Made by a program: the position numbers and the translations under genes
DNA from: Peromyscus leucopus
Taxonomy: Eukaryota > Chordata > Mammalia > Rodentia > Cricetidae
Assembly (NCBI RefSeq): GCF_004664715.2
Contig: NC_051071.1
Span: forward strand, 7,405,231-7,469,230
Direction: 5' to 3'
Length of the DNA stretch: 64,000 bases
Shown here: one piece after another, positions 35,955 through 48,657 of the stretch
Layout: each line of letters starts with the position of its first letter
Numbering within the stretch: position 1 is the stretch's first letter
Notes under the pieces: generated by a model
Seen by the model: only the letters and a program-made list of their open reading frames with translations
Databases searched by the model: none
What the model was told of the DNA's origin: nothing

Positions 35955-36165
35955 TTTAAAATGTTGACAGGGATAGAGAAATAGCCAAGCCTTTAATATA
36001 AGTTCATTCCCTGGACTAAGGTCTGGTTTTGGATGACTTCCAGTGATTCTTGCAACAACAAGCTCCAAGGGTCTACCCTTCTTGGGATCCAGAATGCACA
36101 TACATATACCCAGGGGAAGACACACACACATACATAGCATAATTAAAATAAAAACAAATATTTAA
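35955..36165 (+). mobile_element. Decayed B2-like SINE, plus strand
   Basis: A worn head 'tgacagggatagagaaatagccaagc' precedes 'tccagtgattcttgcaacaacaagctccaagggtc' and a tail 'gacacacacacatacatagcataattaaaataaaaac'. Order and tail fit an old B2, but identity is low. Confidence 0.5.
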
Positions 36166-36374
36166 ACTTACTTTTAATCATGAATGTTTTTCTAATATTA
36201 TTCTGGGAACATGGGTTTTGTGGCATCTAAATGATTACAGAAATGTTCTAAATCATTAATTGGTCTGTGAAACAGAAAGCAAGCATGCAGTCTTGAAGTT
36301 GGAGTAATCTATCATTTTCAGTCTGTAACATCATTTGAGAAGATTTAGAAAATGATACCCCGCTGGAAGAAATC

Positions 36375-36585
36375 AGTTGTGAGGGTTGGCCTGAGAGTTT
36401 ACATCTGCACACCATTTCCAATTTTTACTTTTTTGCTTTATGCTCCAGGACAAGAATGTGAATTCTTAGCTGCCTGCTTTAGCTGCCATATCTGACACTT
36501 GTTTCCATGCCACTTTTACAGGGTTCGTGTATTGCTCTGAAACCAAGGACCAAATTAAACCCTCTTCTAACTTCACTTAGACATG
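36375..36585 (+). mobile_element. MaLR-type LTR 3' portion, plus strand
   Basis: 'acaagaatgtgaattcttagctgcctgctttagctgcca', 'ccatgccactttta' and 'aaccaaggaccaaattaaaccctcttc' correspond to the 3' part of rodent MaLR LTRs (compare 41400-41600), including the AAATTAAA poly(A)-like region. It is strongly diverged. Confidence 0.5.
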
Positions 36586-37019
36586 ATCCATTATCAAAGC
36601 AACAGAAAAGCAATGATACACATCTATGAAATTTTACACCAGAATTATTTCATGAATTTGAAGAGAAGTATGAAATCTAAAAGAGTTACCTTATCATTTA
36701 AATTTATAGGTCTTTTGTCCATATTAGTTGATAGTTGTAAACAAAATAAAAAGAGATATTATAGTGCTTGAACAGATTATTGACAGATTGTAGATTTTTT
36801 TCCAAAATAATTAATCTTGTGTAATTGAATGTAAGTGTGTTGGCTGAAGATCATACCAATTAATGTATAGTAAGATTTCCTTTGGTATCAGTGTTTATTT
36901 TTTACATTCTCAAAGTCTAATGTTATATTTAAAGGCTTTAAGAGACCAATTACACACTAAAAGTTTTACAGTTACAGGGTTGTTCTGTGTTTTGACTAGG
37001 CATTACCACATTGATTATA
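36586..37019. other. Non-coding DNA 3' of the zinc-finger pseudogene
   Basis: AT-rich; on the minus strand it is the presumed 3' flank of the finger array. Nothing recognised. Confidence 0.45.
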
Positions 37020-37860
<841 letters not shown>

Positions 37861-39605
37861 CTGGTTTTCTACTGAGAGAATATTCTATAGTCCAGCATTC
37901 CAGAATCCCCCCTGTGTGATTTAAATGTCATTTCTAAATCTATTTCCTATTGCCTTTTATTGCCTATAACTTGAGTGCAATCAGTTTTAAAACGTTTGCA
38001 TTCTTCCGATTATACTGTATAGCTTGTCCATACTCTTGACTTAATCTCTCATGGTTTTTCTGCTGCTGTCTTCAGAGCCGTAGTCTACTCATTCCATAGA
38101 GTCCCTGCATACTAATTAAGGTTCTATAACCCACCACTGTTCGGGAGTTTTTCTTCCACTCCTCTCACTGCTGATAACTAACTGTTAACTTCTTGTATGG
38201 TACTCATTTCTCCCCACTATTAAGTTGGTTGTATATCTAATCCATCTCCCATGTTTAATTGCAAATGTCTTCAGCAAGGAAATCTTTTTTGTTTACACAT
38301 TCACACTACAAAGAATATCAATGTGAGTAAGTAATATTTTTTAAAAAAATGAATGAAGGAAATAAAGATGTAAATACATTTTAAAGACAAATAAATGTAT
38401 AACAGAATTGTGTTAACAGAAATGTATTGACAGAATTGTGTACTGTATGTTAAAAAAAGTTTAAAATGTATTTTTTTTCAAAGAAGGAAAACTTCTAAGT
38501 AAATATGAATGAAAGAAACCACACTGTAAAGGGGACTGCTGATGGAGTGAGACAAAGGACCAGACAGCAAAGGTCACACCGAATGGTAGAAAGAGGAGTT
38601 CAGCTTTCCCTCTACCATTCATTTGTCTTTTCACTTCCGGAACTTACATATGGGTACAATTTTACCATATCAAGTTATTCCTTGAATTCAACCATTGGGC
38701 ACTCCAGTTATATGTGAATAGTACTAGAAAGTCCCATTGCATACTACAGCAGAGTTCTTAAGTATTTTTTTATAATGTGTATTGTCTCATTTTTAATCTT
38801 TGCAATAATAAAACTTTCTGATACAAAGCTTGTATTTGTGGTATTTTCTTTTTCTCTATTTGACCAGGGATTTAATGTCAAAATGATTAAATTCTCTAGT
38901 TACTTGACAATATATGTAAAGTCTGAGACTCAGGTCCAATTATGACTTATGTCTACTCCTATGAGGTAGTTACCTATTCAAATTCAATAAAACAAAGAGA
39001 TAGAGGTACATATTATTGTCCTAAAAACAAACTCCTATTCTGACTACTGCTGTATTTAAACAATATAGCAGCTTCAATTTGCCAAGCTTGAAATTGCCAT
39101 CAACATTCTGCATGGGATATACATGACAAGGAAAGAGGGTGCTTCTAGAGATTCTTCCCCAGTTCCAATACTTCAGAATACACACTGCAGACCTGCTCTA
39201 AAGAGTTGTGTTGTTCCTCTGTAGCTTGCTTACTTCCTCCCTGAAGTCCATTTTCTCTGGATGATTTGAGTCCTGAAGACAGAGGTATTACCAAGACTAT
39301 AAATATTTATGTTAAAACCTCTGTGAATTTTGGATACACAAAAATTGCTTAAAATGAAAGAAACATTGTTTCCCTCTACATTGCTTCATTGAACATCAAA
39401 ACTGTAATTTAGTCATCTTTGAAAGACATTGTTAGAAAAATGAAAACACTAGCAAAAACAAGACCAAAATATTTTTAAAACATGTGTGATAAATTTTATA
39501 AGACAATTCCATTTAACATAATGTTATCCTGATGTAAATAAAATATTTAATCAGATACATCAACAAAGAAGATCTGGAATTTATATGCACAAATAAGTAT
39601 GTATA
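37861..39605. other. Non-coding DNA upstream of the zinc-finger pseudogene
   Basis: I searched the minus strand for a KRAB-A exon or promoter-like GC-rich DNA and found neither. The plus frame 38505-38717 is unrecognised. Confidence 0.45.
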
Positions 39606-39608
39606 AAT

Positions 39609-39748
39609 TCCTTTTTTTTTCTGAGACAAGGTTTCTTTGTGTAGCTTTGTGCCTTTCCTGGAACTCACTTTGGAGACCAGGCTGGCCTCAAACTCACAGA
39701 GATCTGCCTGCCTCTGCCTCCCAAGTGCTGGGATCAAAGGCATGCATA
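39609..39748 (-). mobile_element. B1 SINE, minus strand, 5'-truncated
   Basis: Poly(T) at 39610-39619 precedes 'ctgagacaaggtttctttgtgtagctttg', 'ctggaactcactttggagaccaggctggcctcaaactcacagagatc' and 'ccaagtgctgggatcaaaggcatgc'. About the first 12-15 bases of the B1 head are missing. The 84-aa minus frame crossing it is not a gene. Confidence 0.93.
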
Positions 39749-40020
39749 AATCGTTAAATAAATGCAAAGTAGACTAGAGTGAGATACAAAGTATTAGAGT
39801 AATGGCTCCAATAAATAAATAAATAAAAAGACCATGTAATGTGCAACTGAAGTCCAAAGTAAATTTTTTAATGTTCCCAAACAAACGTCAACCTCATTGG
39901 GGGCATGAAGGATTTTCAAGAACACAATGGAATGTTATTCAGCATGTACAAAGGAATATCATAGGGATAAAAATAACTACTTGAATACACTCCAAAATCA
40001 TTTTTAATTGTATAAAAAGA
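39749..40020. other. Short non-coding interval
   Basis: Contains a short (AAAT)n at about 39810-39828; otherwise unclassified. Confidence 0.5.
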
Positions 40021-40024
40021 GAGA

Positions 40025-40479
40025 TTGAAAAAGTATTTTATGCTCTGTTTACATGATTGTGGGGTTTTTGTTCCCTCTCATGGGTGGCTCAGTCGGGGAA
40101 TGGGGAGCCAGAGTCACAGCGAGTTTTCCTGGAAGCACACTCTGGAAACCAGCATGGAGATGCAGATCTGGTTTAATATGTATGTTCACTGGCTTATATG
40201 CACACATACATTACCCAATCAGCTAAGGTTCCATCAAGTTACTGTCCAATGATTCCAAATGACACACAATCCATGTTATGTGGAGGGTGTACAGCAGGGA
40301 GGCAGTATGTTCAGGCAGTATGTCTGCAGACAAAGGGTAGGAAGCAGTGAACATCCTGGCATTTGGCACAAATTAGAGGGTCTCCAGTTTGCTGGGACTC
40401 ATAATGGAGTTCTGGTCTGGTGTTCCAGAGGCTCAGGTCTGCTCAAACAGCTGCTGGAGCTGTTGGCGCTTCTCATGTT
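40025..40479. other. Moderately GC-rich, repeat-like block, unclassified
   Basis: Composition changes here from AT-rich to more balanced, and the block abuts MaLR internal sequence. It may be more of that element or another LTR ('cacatacattacccaatcagctaaggttc'). I could not assign it. Confidence 0.35.
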
Positions 40480-41290
40480 CCCTGTCTCAGAAGACTCCAC
40501 TCAATGATGCTGGTCTCTTCTTAATCACAAATGATTCTTCAGTCCCAGCTGGCCAGCAATCATTGTCCCAGCAAGGCAAAGTTTACTTTAGTGGTTCTGA
40601 TTTCATGTTAATCACAGCTGAATCTTTAGCTCCATCTGACCAGACATCACAGATTCTTCACACAAATGGCCCAGTAGAGTCTTCCCTTCCCCCCGAAACT
40701 TCACAAGCCAGGTCCGGTGTCTGAACTGCCCTAAACTTTCTTTCTTCCAAACTTCTACAAGACAGCACACTGAGCCCTCAACACTCAGTGGCTTTTCTAG
40801 CCCGAAGTTCCATAATTGTTTCATAACCTCCTCCACCCACCCCCCCCAAAAAAAAACCCAACATGCCAGGTCTGTCACAGCAGTACCCGACTATCCTGGT
40901 ACCAACTTCTGTCCTAGTTAGAGCTGCTATTTCTGTGATGAAACACCATGACCAAAGCAACCTCAGGGAGGAAAGGATTTATTTTGACACTTGTAAGTTA
41001 ACAGTCCATCACTAAGGAAAGTCAGGAAAGAAACTCAAACAGAGCAGGAACCTGGAAGCAGGAGCTGATGCAGAGGCCATGGAGGAGTGCTGTTACTGCC
41101 TTGCTCATTATGACTTTCTCAGCCTGCTTTCTTATAGGATTCGGGACACCAGCCAAGGGCTAGCACCACTCACAATGGGCTGGACACTTCCCCGTCAATT
41201 ACTAATTAAGAAAATATCTTACAGCTGAATCTTATGGAGGTATTTTTCTCAATTGAGTTGTCTCTTCTCAGATAACTCTAGCTAACTAGA
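40480..41290 (-). mobile_element. ERVL-MaLR element: 5' LTR plus internal region, minus strand
   Basis: The LTR occupies about 40910-41290 (plus-strand reading TGTCCTAGTTAGAGCTGC, 'gatgaaacaccatgacca', 'cagcctgctttcttatagg', 'tggatcttatggaggta'-like text). On the minus strand the LTR end is followed at 40909 by 'gaagttggtaccaggat' and then a GGGTACTGCTGTGACA-type stretch. That resembles the start of mammalian MaLR internal regions and sits where the primer site should be. Internal sequence continues to about 40480. The rest of the internal part and the 3' LTR are absent. Frames at 40259-40960 are non-functional. Confidence 0.75.
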
Positions 41291-41334
41291 TCGGAAAATT
41301 ACCATAGACCCAAGTCTCTAGACAACTCTGTGAG

Positions 41335-41622
41335 GAAAATCTGGTTAGAGAAAGTGAGGTGGGACAGTACACTCTAACTGTGGGCAGCATCTTCTCCATC
41401 TTCCATGGGATAAAGTCCTGGACAGAAATGCAGCAGCAACATGCTGAACGTGAGCACCTGCTGCCACTCTGATTCCTGACTGCACCTGCCACGTGACCCT
41501 GTTATCCTGCCGCCCTGCTTTCCCTGTCATATTGTGCTGTGTTTCTTGGAACTGAAAGCCAAAATGAACCCTCAGTTCTTCAAGTTGCTTTTGTCACAGC
41601 AATGAGACAAGTAACCTCACTG
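41335..41622 (+). mobile_element. MaLR-type LTR 3' portion, plus strand
   Basis: 'acatgctgaacgtgagcacctgctgcca', 'ctggaactgaaagccaaaatgaaccctcagttcttcaagttgcttttgtcacagcaatgagacaagtaac' in pieces matches the 3' portion of a rodent MaLR LTR family distinct from the one at 40910. The frames 41286-41530 and 41539-41904 run through it and out of it. Confidence 0.7.
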
Positions 41623-42135
41623 ATTAACTGCTTATGTAATCAGGAACTTTGGACAAGGTTGTATTACCTACCTTCACCTTTTTGTCCTTATTTCCAAGGG
41701 AGTTTAATAATAATCCCTGCCTTTTTACTACTAAATGTATGCCATTCATTAATATTTGCTGAGGTCAAAATGGTCAGGTCAGTGCCTGCTCTAATATATC
41801 TTCTCAAATTTAGTTACTTTATCATTCACACTGAGAACTCTCAAAGGGTTTCCTTAGTAACCCCTTTCCAAGCCTGTTGTCTAGTATCACGACACACAGG
41901 CTGAGTAAGCGGTAAACAATATTGAAAGAGGGTTCCTGTTAATAACTGAGGATTTCTAAATAGATCAGAATTTCAGAAATGCTTTCATACTATGAAATGT
42001 TCTAAACAGATCTTCCCTAGCTACCAGTTTGAGTCACGTAAGAAGAAAGGATCATGTAAAACCTTCAGACCTGAAGCAGTGCTATCCAAATGGTGTGCCC
42101 TCTTCACTGTCTTAAACACAGGGACTCTACCTTGG
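41623..42135. other. Non-coding DNA
   Basis: No repeat recognised; the 41539-41904 frame has no known domain. Confidence 0.45.
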
Positions 42136-42149
42136 AAATAGTGATTCAT

Positions 42150-42304
42150 CTGGGCAGTGGTGGCTCATGCCTTTGATCCCAGCACTCAGGAGGCAGAGGC
42201 AGGTGGATCTCTGTGAGTTCAAGGCCAGCCTGGTCTACAGAGTAAGTTCCAGGACAGGCTCAAAAGCTACACAGAGAAACCCTGTGTCAAAACAAAACAA
42301 AAAG
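42150..42304 (+). mobile_element. B1 SINE with target-site duplication, plus strand
   Basis: 'ctgggcagtggtggctcatgcctttgatcccagcactcaggaggcagaggcagg', B-box 'gagttcaaggcc', 'ggtctacagagtaagttccaggacaggc' and a tail 'tcaaaacaaaacaaaaag'. The middle is the 'ggtctacagag' type, so this belongs to another B1 lineage than 31033. Direct repeats ATAGTGATTCAT (42138-42149) and ATAGTGATTTAT (42305-42316) differ at one base. Confidence 0.95.
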
Positions 42305-42316
42305 ATAGTGATTTAT

Positions 42317-43860
42317 TGAAACCATGTATTTGAACTTCATGTGGTACAGGGGGTGGGGGGAGCAGAAACAAAGATTAAGCCTAGCTCAAGGATCACAACA
42401 GGAGAAAGTATTTGGAGAAATTACCAGCTAACATTCTTCTAAAAGTTATAAGGACATTTTTGTTCCTAAACATCAAATTAATTTTCTATTAAGAGCAAAG
42501 AAAAATGTTTCTTTTTACCTCCTCACATTATGTTCACTGACATAATAATTTGAAAAGCATGAAGAGAAGTAATTATTTAATCACTGAAATTGTGCTAGAA
42601 AATGAAATTTTTATTGCAATGAATGTGGCTAGGATTGTTAAAACATGTTGCCTTGAAACTGTGACTGCTGTGGATAGCTGTCTCCCTGTATTTAAACCGT
42701 GGGTTCTTTCCAAGGCCCTGTCCTTGCCATGCTGACAGTGCTGCTGGCACGATGGTACACATCTGGATCTAAAAGCCCCTCAAGGTCATCGTAACTAAAG
42801 CCTGACCTGTTTTATCTGTAGCCCTTGCTCTGGGGAAGAACTTCGCAAACCACTGTGTTTGTCTTGTTTGTATTTATCAGCTGGTAGAAGATCAGGAAAA
42901 ATAAATGTAGCTTGGTTCTTATTTTTACAACTTGTAATTGAAATTATCTTAATGATCTCTTCAGTACTCTTTCGGTAACTTATTTTATAATAAACCAATG
43001 CCATTGTCCATGAATTGTTTTATAGAACCCTTTTCAAATGGTTTATTTTGGTAAAATAAAATTTAAGATATTATCTAGAATTAAAGTGGCTCTAGAATTT
43101 TGGTCCTTTAAAAGTTCCTTTAAAAGGGAAACTCTATATCTGTCTATGCTCTACCTATCAACTGTTTATCTAATTGTCTATCATCTATCTATCATCATCA
43201 TCTATTGGACTTTCAATCAATAAATCTCCGTATTTTCTCCCATAAACGAAGAAACTATACATTAAGAATTTTTTTGAGAAAAGATAAAAATAATGGAATA
43301 ATGTTGTCAATAGTGAATTGTGATTGGCAGGTTCTGTAAAATTGGAAGAGAATGTGGGTAGAGATAAGAAGTGATAAAGAAGTAGCAATTGATTTCCTCT
43401 TCCAGATTTCACAAATCTCTCTTTCTTGTTGCATAGTTGCAAACACATTCGGCGTCCATCCTTCCTTTTACCCTCTTCTGAAACCTCATTCACATACTTA
43501 GCGCTTGACAACTGTAACAATTTTCAGAACACGTGTGAAGTCGTGGTCATGCCTTTCAAACATGAATGATAAACAACACAGGTGTCTCTGGTGCAGGCCA
43601 CTAGACTATAAAACAGTGTACATCTTGTTTAAACTATGTAAGACTTCTGTCTGGTAAATTCAACCGTTGTTAAACTTGTTTTAAACTGGTGGTAGGACAT
43701 ATGTTAAAGGATTCATAAAGTTATGTTGTTTAGAGTATTTTTCTTTCTTTCTTTGACTACATTTTTTTCTGCTCAAAATATTTTTAAATTAAAGATTTGT
43801 CCTTTGTATTTTGAGTTATTTTGGTTATGGTGGTACTTATGTTTGGTGGATGTTTTATGT
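42317..43860. other. Non-coding DNA
   Basis: AT-rich. A degenerate (TATC/TCA)n stretch lies at about 43135-43205. Overlapping frames at 43185-43520 on the minus strand show no domain. Confidence 0.45.
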
Positions 43861-43867
43861 TCTCAAA

Positions 43868-44022
43868 CGTTTTGTTGTTTCTGAGTCAGAGTCCTACATA
43901 GCCCAGACTGGATTCAAACTCACCATTAAGATGAGAATGACCTTGAACTCTTGATCCTCCATCCTCCAATTCTCAAGAGCTGGGATAAGAGGTATTATAT
44001 CACCATCATCACATGCCTGCCT
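43868..44022 (-). mobile_element. Old B1/PB1-derived SINE, minus strand
   Basis: 'cctacatagcccagactggattcaaactcacc', 'tgaccttgaactcttgatcctcc' and 'caagagctgggataagagg' correspond to the 7SL-derived B1 body in reverse, with an insertion in the middle typical of old proto-B1 copies. Confidence 0.7.
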
Positions 44023-44874
44023 TAACTTTATCAGATTTTCAGAATAAGTTCATTTAATGGAGTACTTCATCAGTAAACTATGGAAACACTGAAAAGTATA
44101 TTAAATCTGTGAATTAGTTTATCAGTTTACTTGATTAACACAGAAAGCAGTGCACAACATTACCTTCTGAGTTCTTATGTAGTTCCTTTCAAATGTCAAT
44201 ACATTGCTAAAGTCTTATATATCAAATCCCACTCTACCCATAACGGCTTGGGGTACAGGGACACTTTAAAGATAACCTTCAAGAAGTCTTCCAACTGTAG
44301 TAGTTTTCTTTTAGAAACAGGAATTATACCCCTAGACTCCTGATGGATGCATGAAGCTGCTAAGTCTATGTTTAAAGAATTTAATGGCTTCTTTTTGGTA
44401 TGCTTGAAGAGAAAGATCATTAGTTTTGGACTTTAGGACCATTACTAAGTAAAATAAAAGTTATCTGAATAGTAGCACTTGATACCATGATAATCAATTT
44501 GATAAATGAGACAGACACTAAGTACCAAATGGGTGGGTATCATGTTCACAATGTATGCACTGGACCAAGTTTATATACCAGCCCAGATGGAGCAAAACTG
44601 TGCAAGATGGCATCATGTTATTCACCACAGCATACAATTAAAAACTTATGAATTGTTTGTATATGGATTTTCAGTTAATATTTTAGGCTACAGTTTATTG
44701 TGGGAGATGAAATGACAGAAGAAAAACCATAGAGAAGGGAAGAGTGCTAATAATTAAATTAAGAATTTCAAATTCATTCTCTGATAATATTAAATAAAAC
44801 ATACTACATGTATAGATCACTAGCTTCATAAACTAGATCTTAGTGGTTATGAGAGATTTCAGAGGGTAAAAATA
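44023..44874. other. Non-coding DNA
   Basis: Nothing recognised. Confidence 0.45.
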
Positions 44875-44879
44875 CCTTG

Positions 44880-44976
44880 CTTCCAATCCTGACCTGAGAT
44901 TGGTTCAAAAGATCCACCTGATGGAAGAAGAGAAGCAATGCAATGCATGCAGTTGTCATCTAATGTCTACCTACAT

Positions 44977-45032
<56 letters not shown>
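44880..45032 (+). mobile_element. B3/B4-like SINE 3' part with (CA)27 tail
   Basis: 'ggttcaaaagatccacctgatggaagaagagaa' then 'gcagttgtcatctaatgtctacctacatgtac' resembles the 3' half of B3/B4 SINEs. A pure (CA)27 at 44979-45032 grew from its tail. Confidence 0.65.
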
Positions 45033-45034
<2 letters not shown>

Positions 45035-46058
45035 AAATAATCAAATGCAGTGAGAAAGCCTGTCTCTGTCTTGGAAACGTTGAGGATAGGACATTGTCTG
45101 ACTTTTGTCTCCTCACTTCTGGATCCTTACACAGATTTACTCAGAGCTGTTCTGAATTCAACTCCTGTCATTTTCACCCCAACATCTTCCATTTTATTAC
45201 CATATATGTGATTGAGATGACATTTCCAATATCTTAGTCTCTAAGATCGTTGACCTCATTTAATCAATATATTTGGGATTAAAGGAGCCATTTAAACCTT
45301 AAATCATCTATAATCATTAACCTCAGTTTATGATTCAGCTCTAACTCCGTAGGAGTTGCATTTAATACAACTTTTCTTTTAGGCCATCAAATCCACCAAC
45401 CCCTGACCTATACTTCTCAGTGCAGCATTCCGAATGGCTTGTTCATCAGCCTGTGGCTACACATATTAACCCATCTACCTAAATTACATTGGCATACACT
45501 TAATCAAGTTTGCTCTGCATTTGGGCTTTACGTAGGATATAAAATTACTAGTTAAAAACCAGAAATAAGTGTCTTTTCAAAGTCTTCACAAAGTCTTTAC
45601 AATGACAACCCCCAAGTTTAGCTCTTGCTTAGACTATAGCCATGACTTCTAAACCCAAAATGGCCTGTATATTTTAAGAAACCTCATATATATTTTGTCT
45701 TATAATCAATATGTTCAAAAGTTTTCCCATTCACATCTTCTCCTCACCGGTTACTGTCTTGAACAGCTATATATGATTATTTTTGGTTGTAAGCAACCAT
45801 AAGCGAACATCCATCTATAAAGCACTTATGTAGGAAAGCATTTTAAGGGATCAGTTCATTCAGAAATTATTGTTTATTTATTTTAAATTTTCTATTCATG
45901 CACTTAATACTTTGTGGCACCATGTATATATTCGGAAATAAACATCATCATAAATTAAAAAAACACAGTAACAACTTCAGAGTAAAGTAATATGCATATC
46001 TTAGACATAAGAATGAAAAATTATGTTAAAGAATAATGACAGCTATGTTAAGGACTCT
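45033..46058. other. Non-coding DNA
   Basis: AT-rich; nothing recognised. Confidence 0.45.
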
Positions 46059-46059
46059 T

Positions 46060-46284
46060 CTAGAAAATGCCTCAGTCAGTAATGTTGGTTGGAAATAAGT
46101 TGGTTTACAAACACAAGGAACTGAGTTCAGATCTTCAGCAACCATGTAAAGCAGAAGTGCAGTGGCTAATGTCTGCACCAACACTGGTGTAGGAAGGAGA
46201 CAAGTCAATTCCTGGAGCTGATTGAGCAGGAGCTTAGCTGAATCAACAAAACTCCAGGTTCAGTGTGAGGCCATGTCTCAGAGG
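46060..46284 (+). mobile_element. B4 SINE (ID-B1 fusion), plus strand
   Basis: An ID-like head ('gcctcagtcagtaatg...aaggaactgagttcagatcttcagcaacc') is followed by a B1-like second half ('gtggctaatgtctgcaccaacactgg', 'cctggagctgattgagcaggagctt') ending 'aactccaggttcagtgtgaggcc.tgtctca'. The order is that of B4. Confidence 0.75.
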
Positions 46285-46285
46285 G

Positions 46286-46462
46286 CTGGAGAAATGGTTC
46301 AAGAGTTAAAGGCTTCATTGCTCATCCAGAGCACTCACGTTCTGTTCCAGGACATATATCATGTGGCTCACAAACAATTTTAATTCAGCTCCGGGGCTAT
46401 GACACCATTTCCTGATCTCTGAAGGCACCAGAACTCATGTGTACATACCCCAACACAAACAC
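46286..46462 (+). mobile_element. B2 SINE, plus strand
   Basis: 'gggctggagaaatggttcaagagttaaaggcttcattgctcatccagagcactc' is a clear B2 head, then 'catgtggctcacaaacaattttaattcagctccggggctatgacacc'. It directly follows the B4 and runs into a MaLR LTR, so three retroelements abut without unique DNA. Confidence 0.85.
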
Positions 46463-46886
46463 TATCCTAGTTAGGGTTTTTATTGCTGTGATAAAACACC
46501 ATGACCAAAAGCAAACTGGGGAGGAAGGGATTTATTTGACTTACATATCCAGAATCAGAGTCCATTGAGGGAATCCTAGGAAGGAACTCTAACTGGACCA
46601 GAACTTCAAAGCAGGAACTGAAGTAAACTATGAAGAAGTACTGCTTACTGGCTTGCTCTCATGGCTTGCTCAGCCTGCTTTCTTATAAAACCGAGAACCA
46701 CCAGCTTATGGGTGTTCCCACCCACAATGGTCTGGTCTCTCCACCATCAACCACTAATTAAGAAATTGATCTATAGGCTTGCCTGCTTATAGCCCATTCT
46801 TCTGGAGGCTTTTCTCAGTTGAGGTTCTCTCCTCTCAGATGACTATTGCTTGCTTGAGTCAAGTTGATATAAGCCTAGCCAGCACA
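46463..46886 (-). mobile_element. ERVL-MaLR LTR (ORR1-like), minus strand
   Basis: Plus-strand text 'tcctagttagggtttttattgctgtgataaaacaccatgaccaaaagc', 'cagcctgctttcttata', 'cactaattaagaaattgat' and 'cttttctcagttgaggttc' ends in 'aagcctagccagcaca'. On the minus strand it thus opens TGTGCTGGCTAGG. Same family as 32524 (plus), 40910 and 59158 (minus). Confidence 0.85.
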
Positions 46887-47500
46887 GCCACATACACATA
46901 TTTAAATCTATGATGTGGAGAGAGAATGAAGAAGACACTCAACATCAGCTTCTGGCCTGTGCATACACACATATACATACAACTGCATGAACACATGAAT
47001 ATACCCACATATATACATGTATATGTGTATACATCACACATAAATGAACATGTGCATGCAAACGAAAGGAGTCTTCCAAAACGTTGCCATCTATTTTATA
47101 TTAAAACAACATGTATCATAGATACTATTTATATTGTTCTCTTATCACACAATTTTATGAGAGGTCTTACCCTGAAATATACTCATTTTCTAGACAAAAA
47201 AAAATTCACAAACTTGCTCAGATTATTAAATAACAAAATAAATAGTTTTAGGCAGAATACTTAAAAGTATAACTGCAAAAATCTTATTGCCATTACTTAT
47301 GATTATTTTTAAGATGGAACATTCTCCTCCCTAAAATAAGAATTTTACAGTTTTTGTTCAATTCATAGTTTGTTTAATAGTCTCATAAATGAAAAAATTA
47401 CTTTGTAAGACCAAGCTTTAAAAAGAGAGGGCAAAAATAATATCAATGGGAAAAACTAGGCAAGTAGAGACAGATGATAGGTAGATTGTAGCTGAATTTC
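46887..47500. other. Non-coding DNA
   Basis: CATA/TATA-rich segment at about 46900-47040, then AT-rich unique sequence. The frames over it are low complexity. Confidence 0.45.
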
Positions 47501-47504
47501 TAAA

Positions 47505-47885
47505 CAGTCTTATTAAATAAGAAACACAGAGCCAAACATAGGGGTGAAAGCCTTAGAGATCAGGGAAATAGTGATAGCCACCAACCTTACCTCTCCAGCT
47601 CTGCAGCTATCAAAAAGTGAGTTACTTCCTGTCTACCCATGCCTTTTTTTGCCTTGCTGTCCTGCCCTCTCATTGGCTCTTAGCCCAGCTACCTCACTTC
47701 CTTGTCACTGCCTGTCTGTACAGACCTCCAGGTCTCTATGGTTGGTACTGGAATAAAAGGTGTGTGTCACCACACTTGGCTGTTCCCTAGCGTGTCCTTG
47801 AACACACAGAGACCCTGCCTGTTATGTAATTAGATTAAGGGCTTGTGCTACCACTGCCTGACTTCTATGTTTACTTAAAAATGGC
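47505..47885 (+). mobile_element. LTR-like composite repeat with B1-like internal stretch
   Basis: 'cagtcttattaaataagaaacacagagccaaacata', 'gggtgaaagccttagagatcaggg', 'ctgcctgtctgtacagacctccaggtctctatggttggtactgg' and '...gtgctaccactgcctgacttctatgttta' fit an abundant rodent repeat I recognise by pattern but cannot name safely. The region 47755-47860 reads like reverse B1 (aataaaaggtgtgtgtcaccac, gtccttgaacacacagagaccc). Confidence 0.55.
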
Positions 47886-47898
47886 TGGCCTTTTCCCA

Positions 47899-47938
47899 CA
47901 TACATACATACATACATACATACATACATACATACATA
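47899..47938 (+). repeat. (CATA)10 microsatellite
   Basis: A pure tetranucleotide run directly after the LTR-like repeat. Confidence 0.96.
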
Positions 47939-48312
47939 GAAAGATAGAATAAATATAAATGTTGACTACTTCCATGTCAAATTAAGAAAACATTTAGATC
48001 TTACTCAACAGAGAAATGAACAAGATAGAAGAGGAGGGATTTGTGCTGCTCATTGATCTACAGAAACAGTTTTCACAACTCTCCATACATGAAAACAGCT
48101 GCAGAAAAGCTGGGGAAACAGGTGAGTAGTTACAGAGCCTGCACACGCACATAGAAAAGACATGGTAAAGAAGGCAGGGAGGACATGCTTACCCACATCA
48201 CTCCTTCCTAATCCAAGGCAGAACTATGGAGAAAAATGCCCTCTGTTTAAGACGACACACTTGGGGGAAATAAAGACCATACTTTGCCCCTGTTGTAAAC
48301 ACTGAGCCTATG
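47939..48312. other. Non-coding DNA
   Basis: Unclassified flank of the next LTR. Confidence 0.45.
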
Positions 48313-48657
48313 TGTTGGGATCCACAGAGGTTTCCTAGTGAGATCTGAGCTTGCTTTACACAGCAAGGCTGAATAAGGGAATGATTTATGGGTGTGGGTA
48401 CCAGGTGTTTGGAAGGGTCTGCACTTTGCTGTGTGGTATGCTTTGATCTAGCAAGGGGGAAGTCTTTTGCTCCACCCCTTGTCATTCCTTTAAAAGCCCT
48501 TTAGCAGAGCCAGAAAGGGCTGGTGGGTTTTGACCCAGGCCACCTTGAGGCTGTCCTGTGTTTCTGTCTCTCTCTCCTCTCTATTTCTATCTAAATATTT
48601 CCCACTTCTCCTTGCTCAAAAGTACCCTGGGGAAAAAAGTGGGGTGGGTCCCCAACA
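48313..48657 (+). mobile_element. Solo LTR, class II (ERVK-type), plus strand
   Basis: A 345-bp unit opens TGTTGGGATCC and closes GTCCCCAACA, giving a TGTTGGG/CCCAACA terminal inverted repeat. Inside are 'ccaggtgtttggaagggtctgc', a TATA-like 'cctttaaaagccc' near 48491 and a pyrimidine-rich 'tgtctctctctcctctc'. Hexamers CCTATG (48307-48312) and CCTATC (48658-48663) flank it and differ at one base, as for a 6-bp class II duplication. No primer binding site or internal region follows, so it is a solo LTR. The minus frame 48198-48485 is not a gene. Confidence 0.88.

Noticed and set aside
48198..48485. 95-aa minus-strand frame
   Set aside because: It lies mostly inside the solo LTR at 48313-48657, antisense to it.
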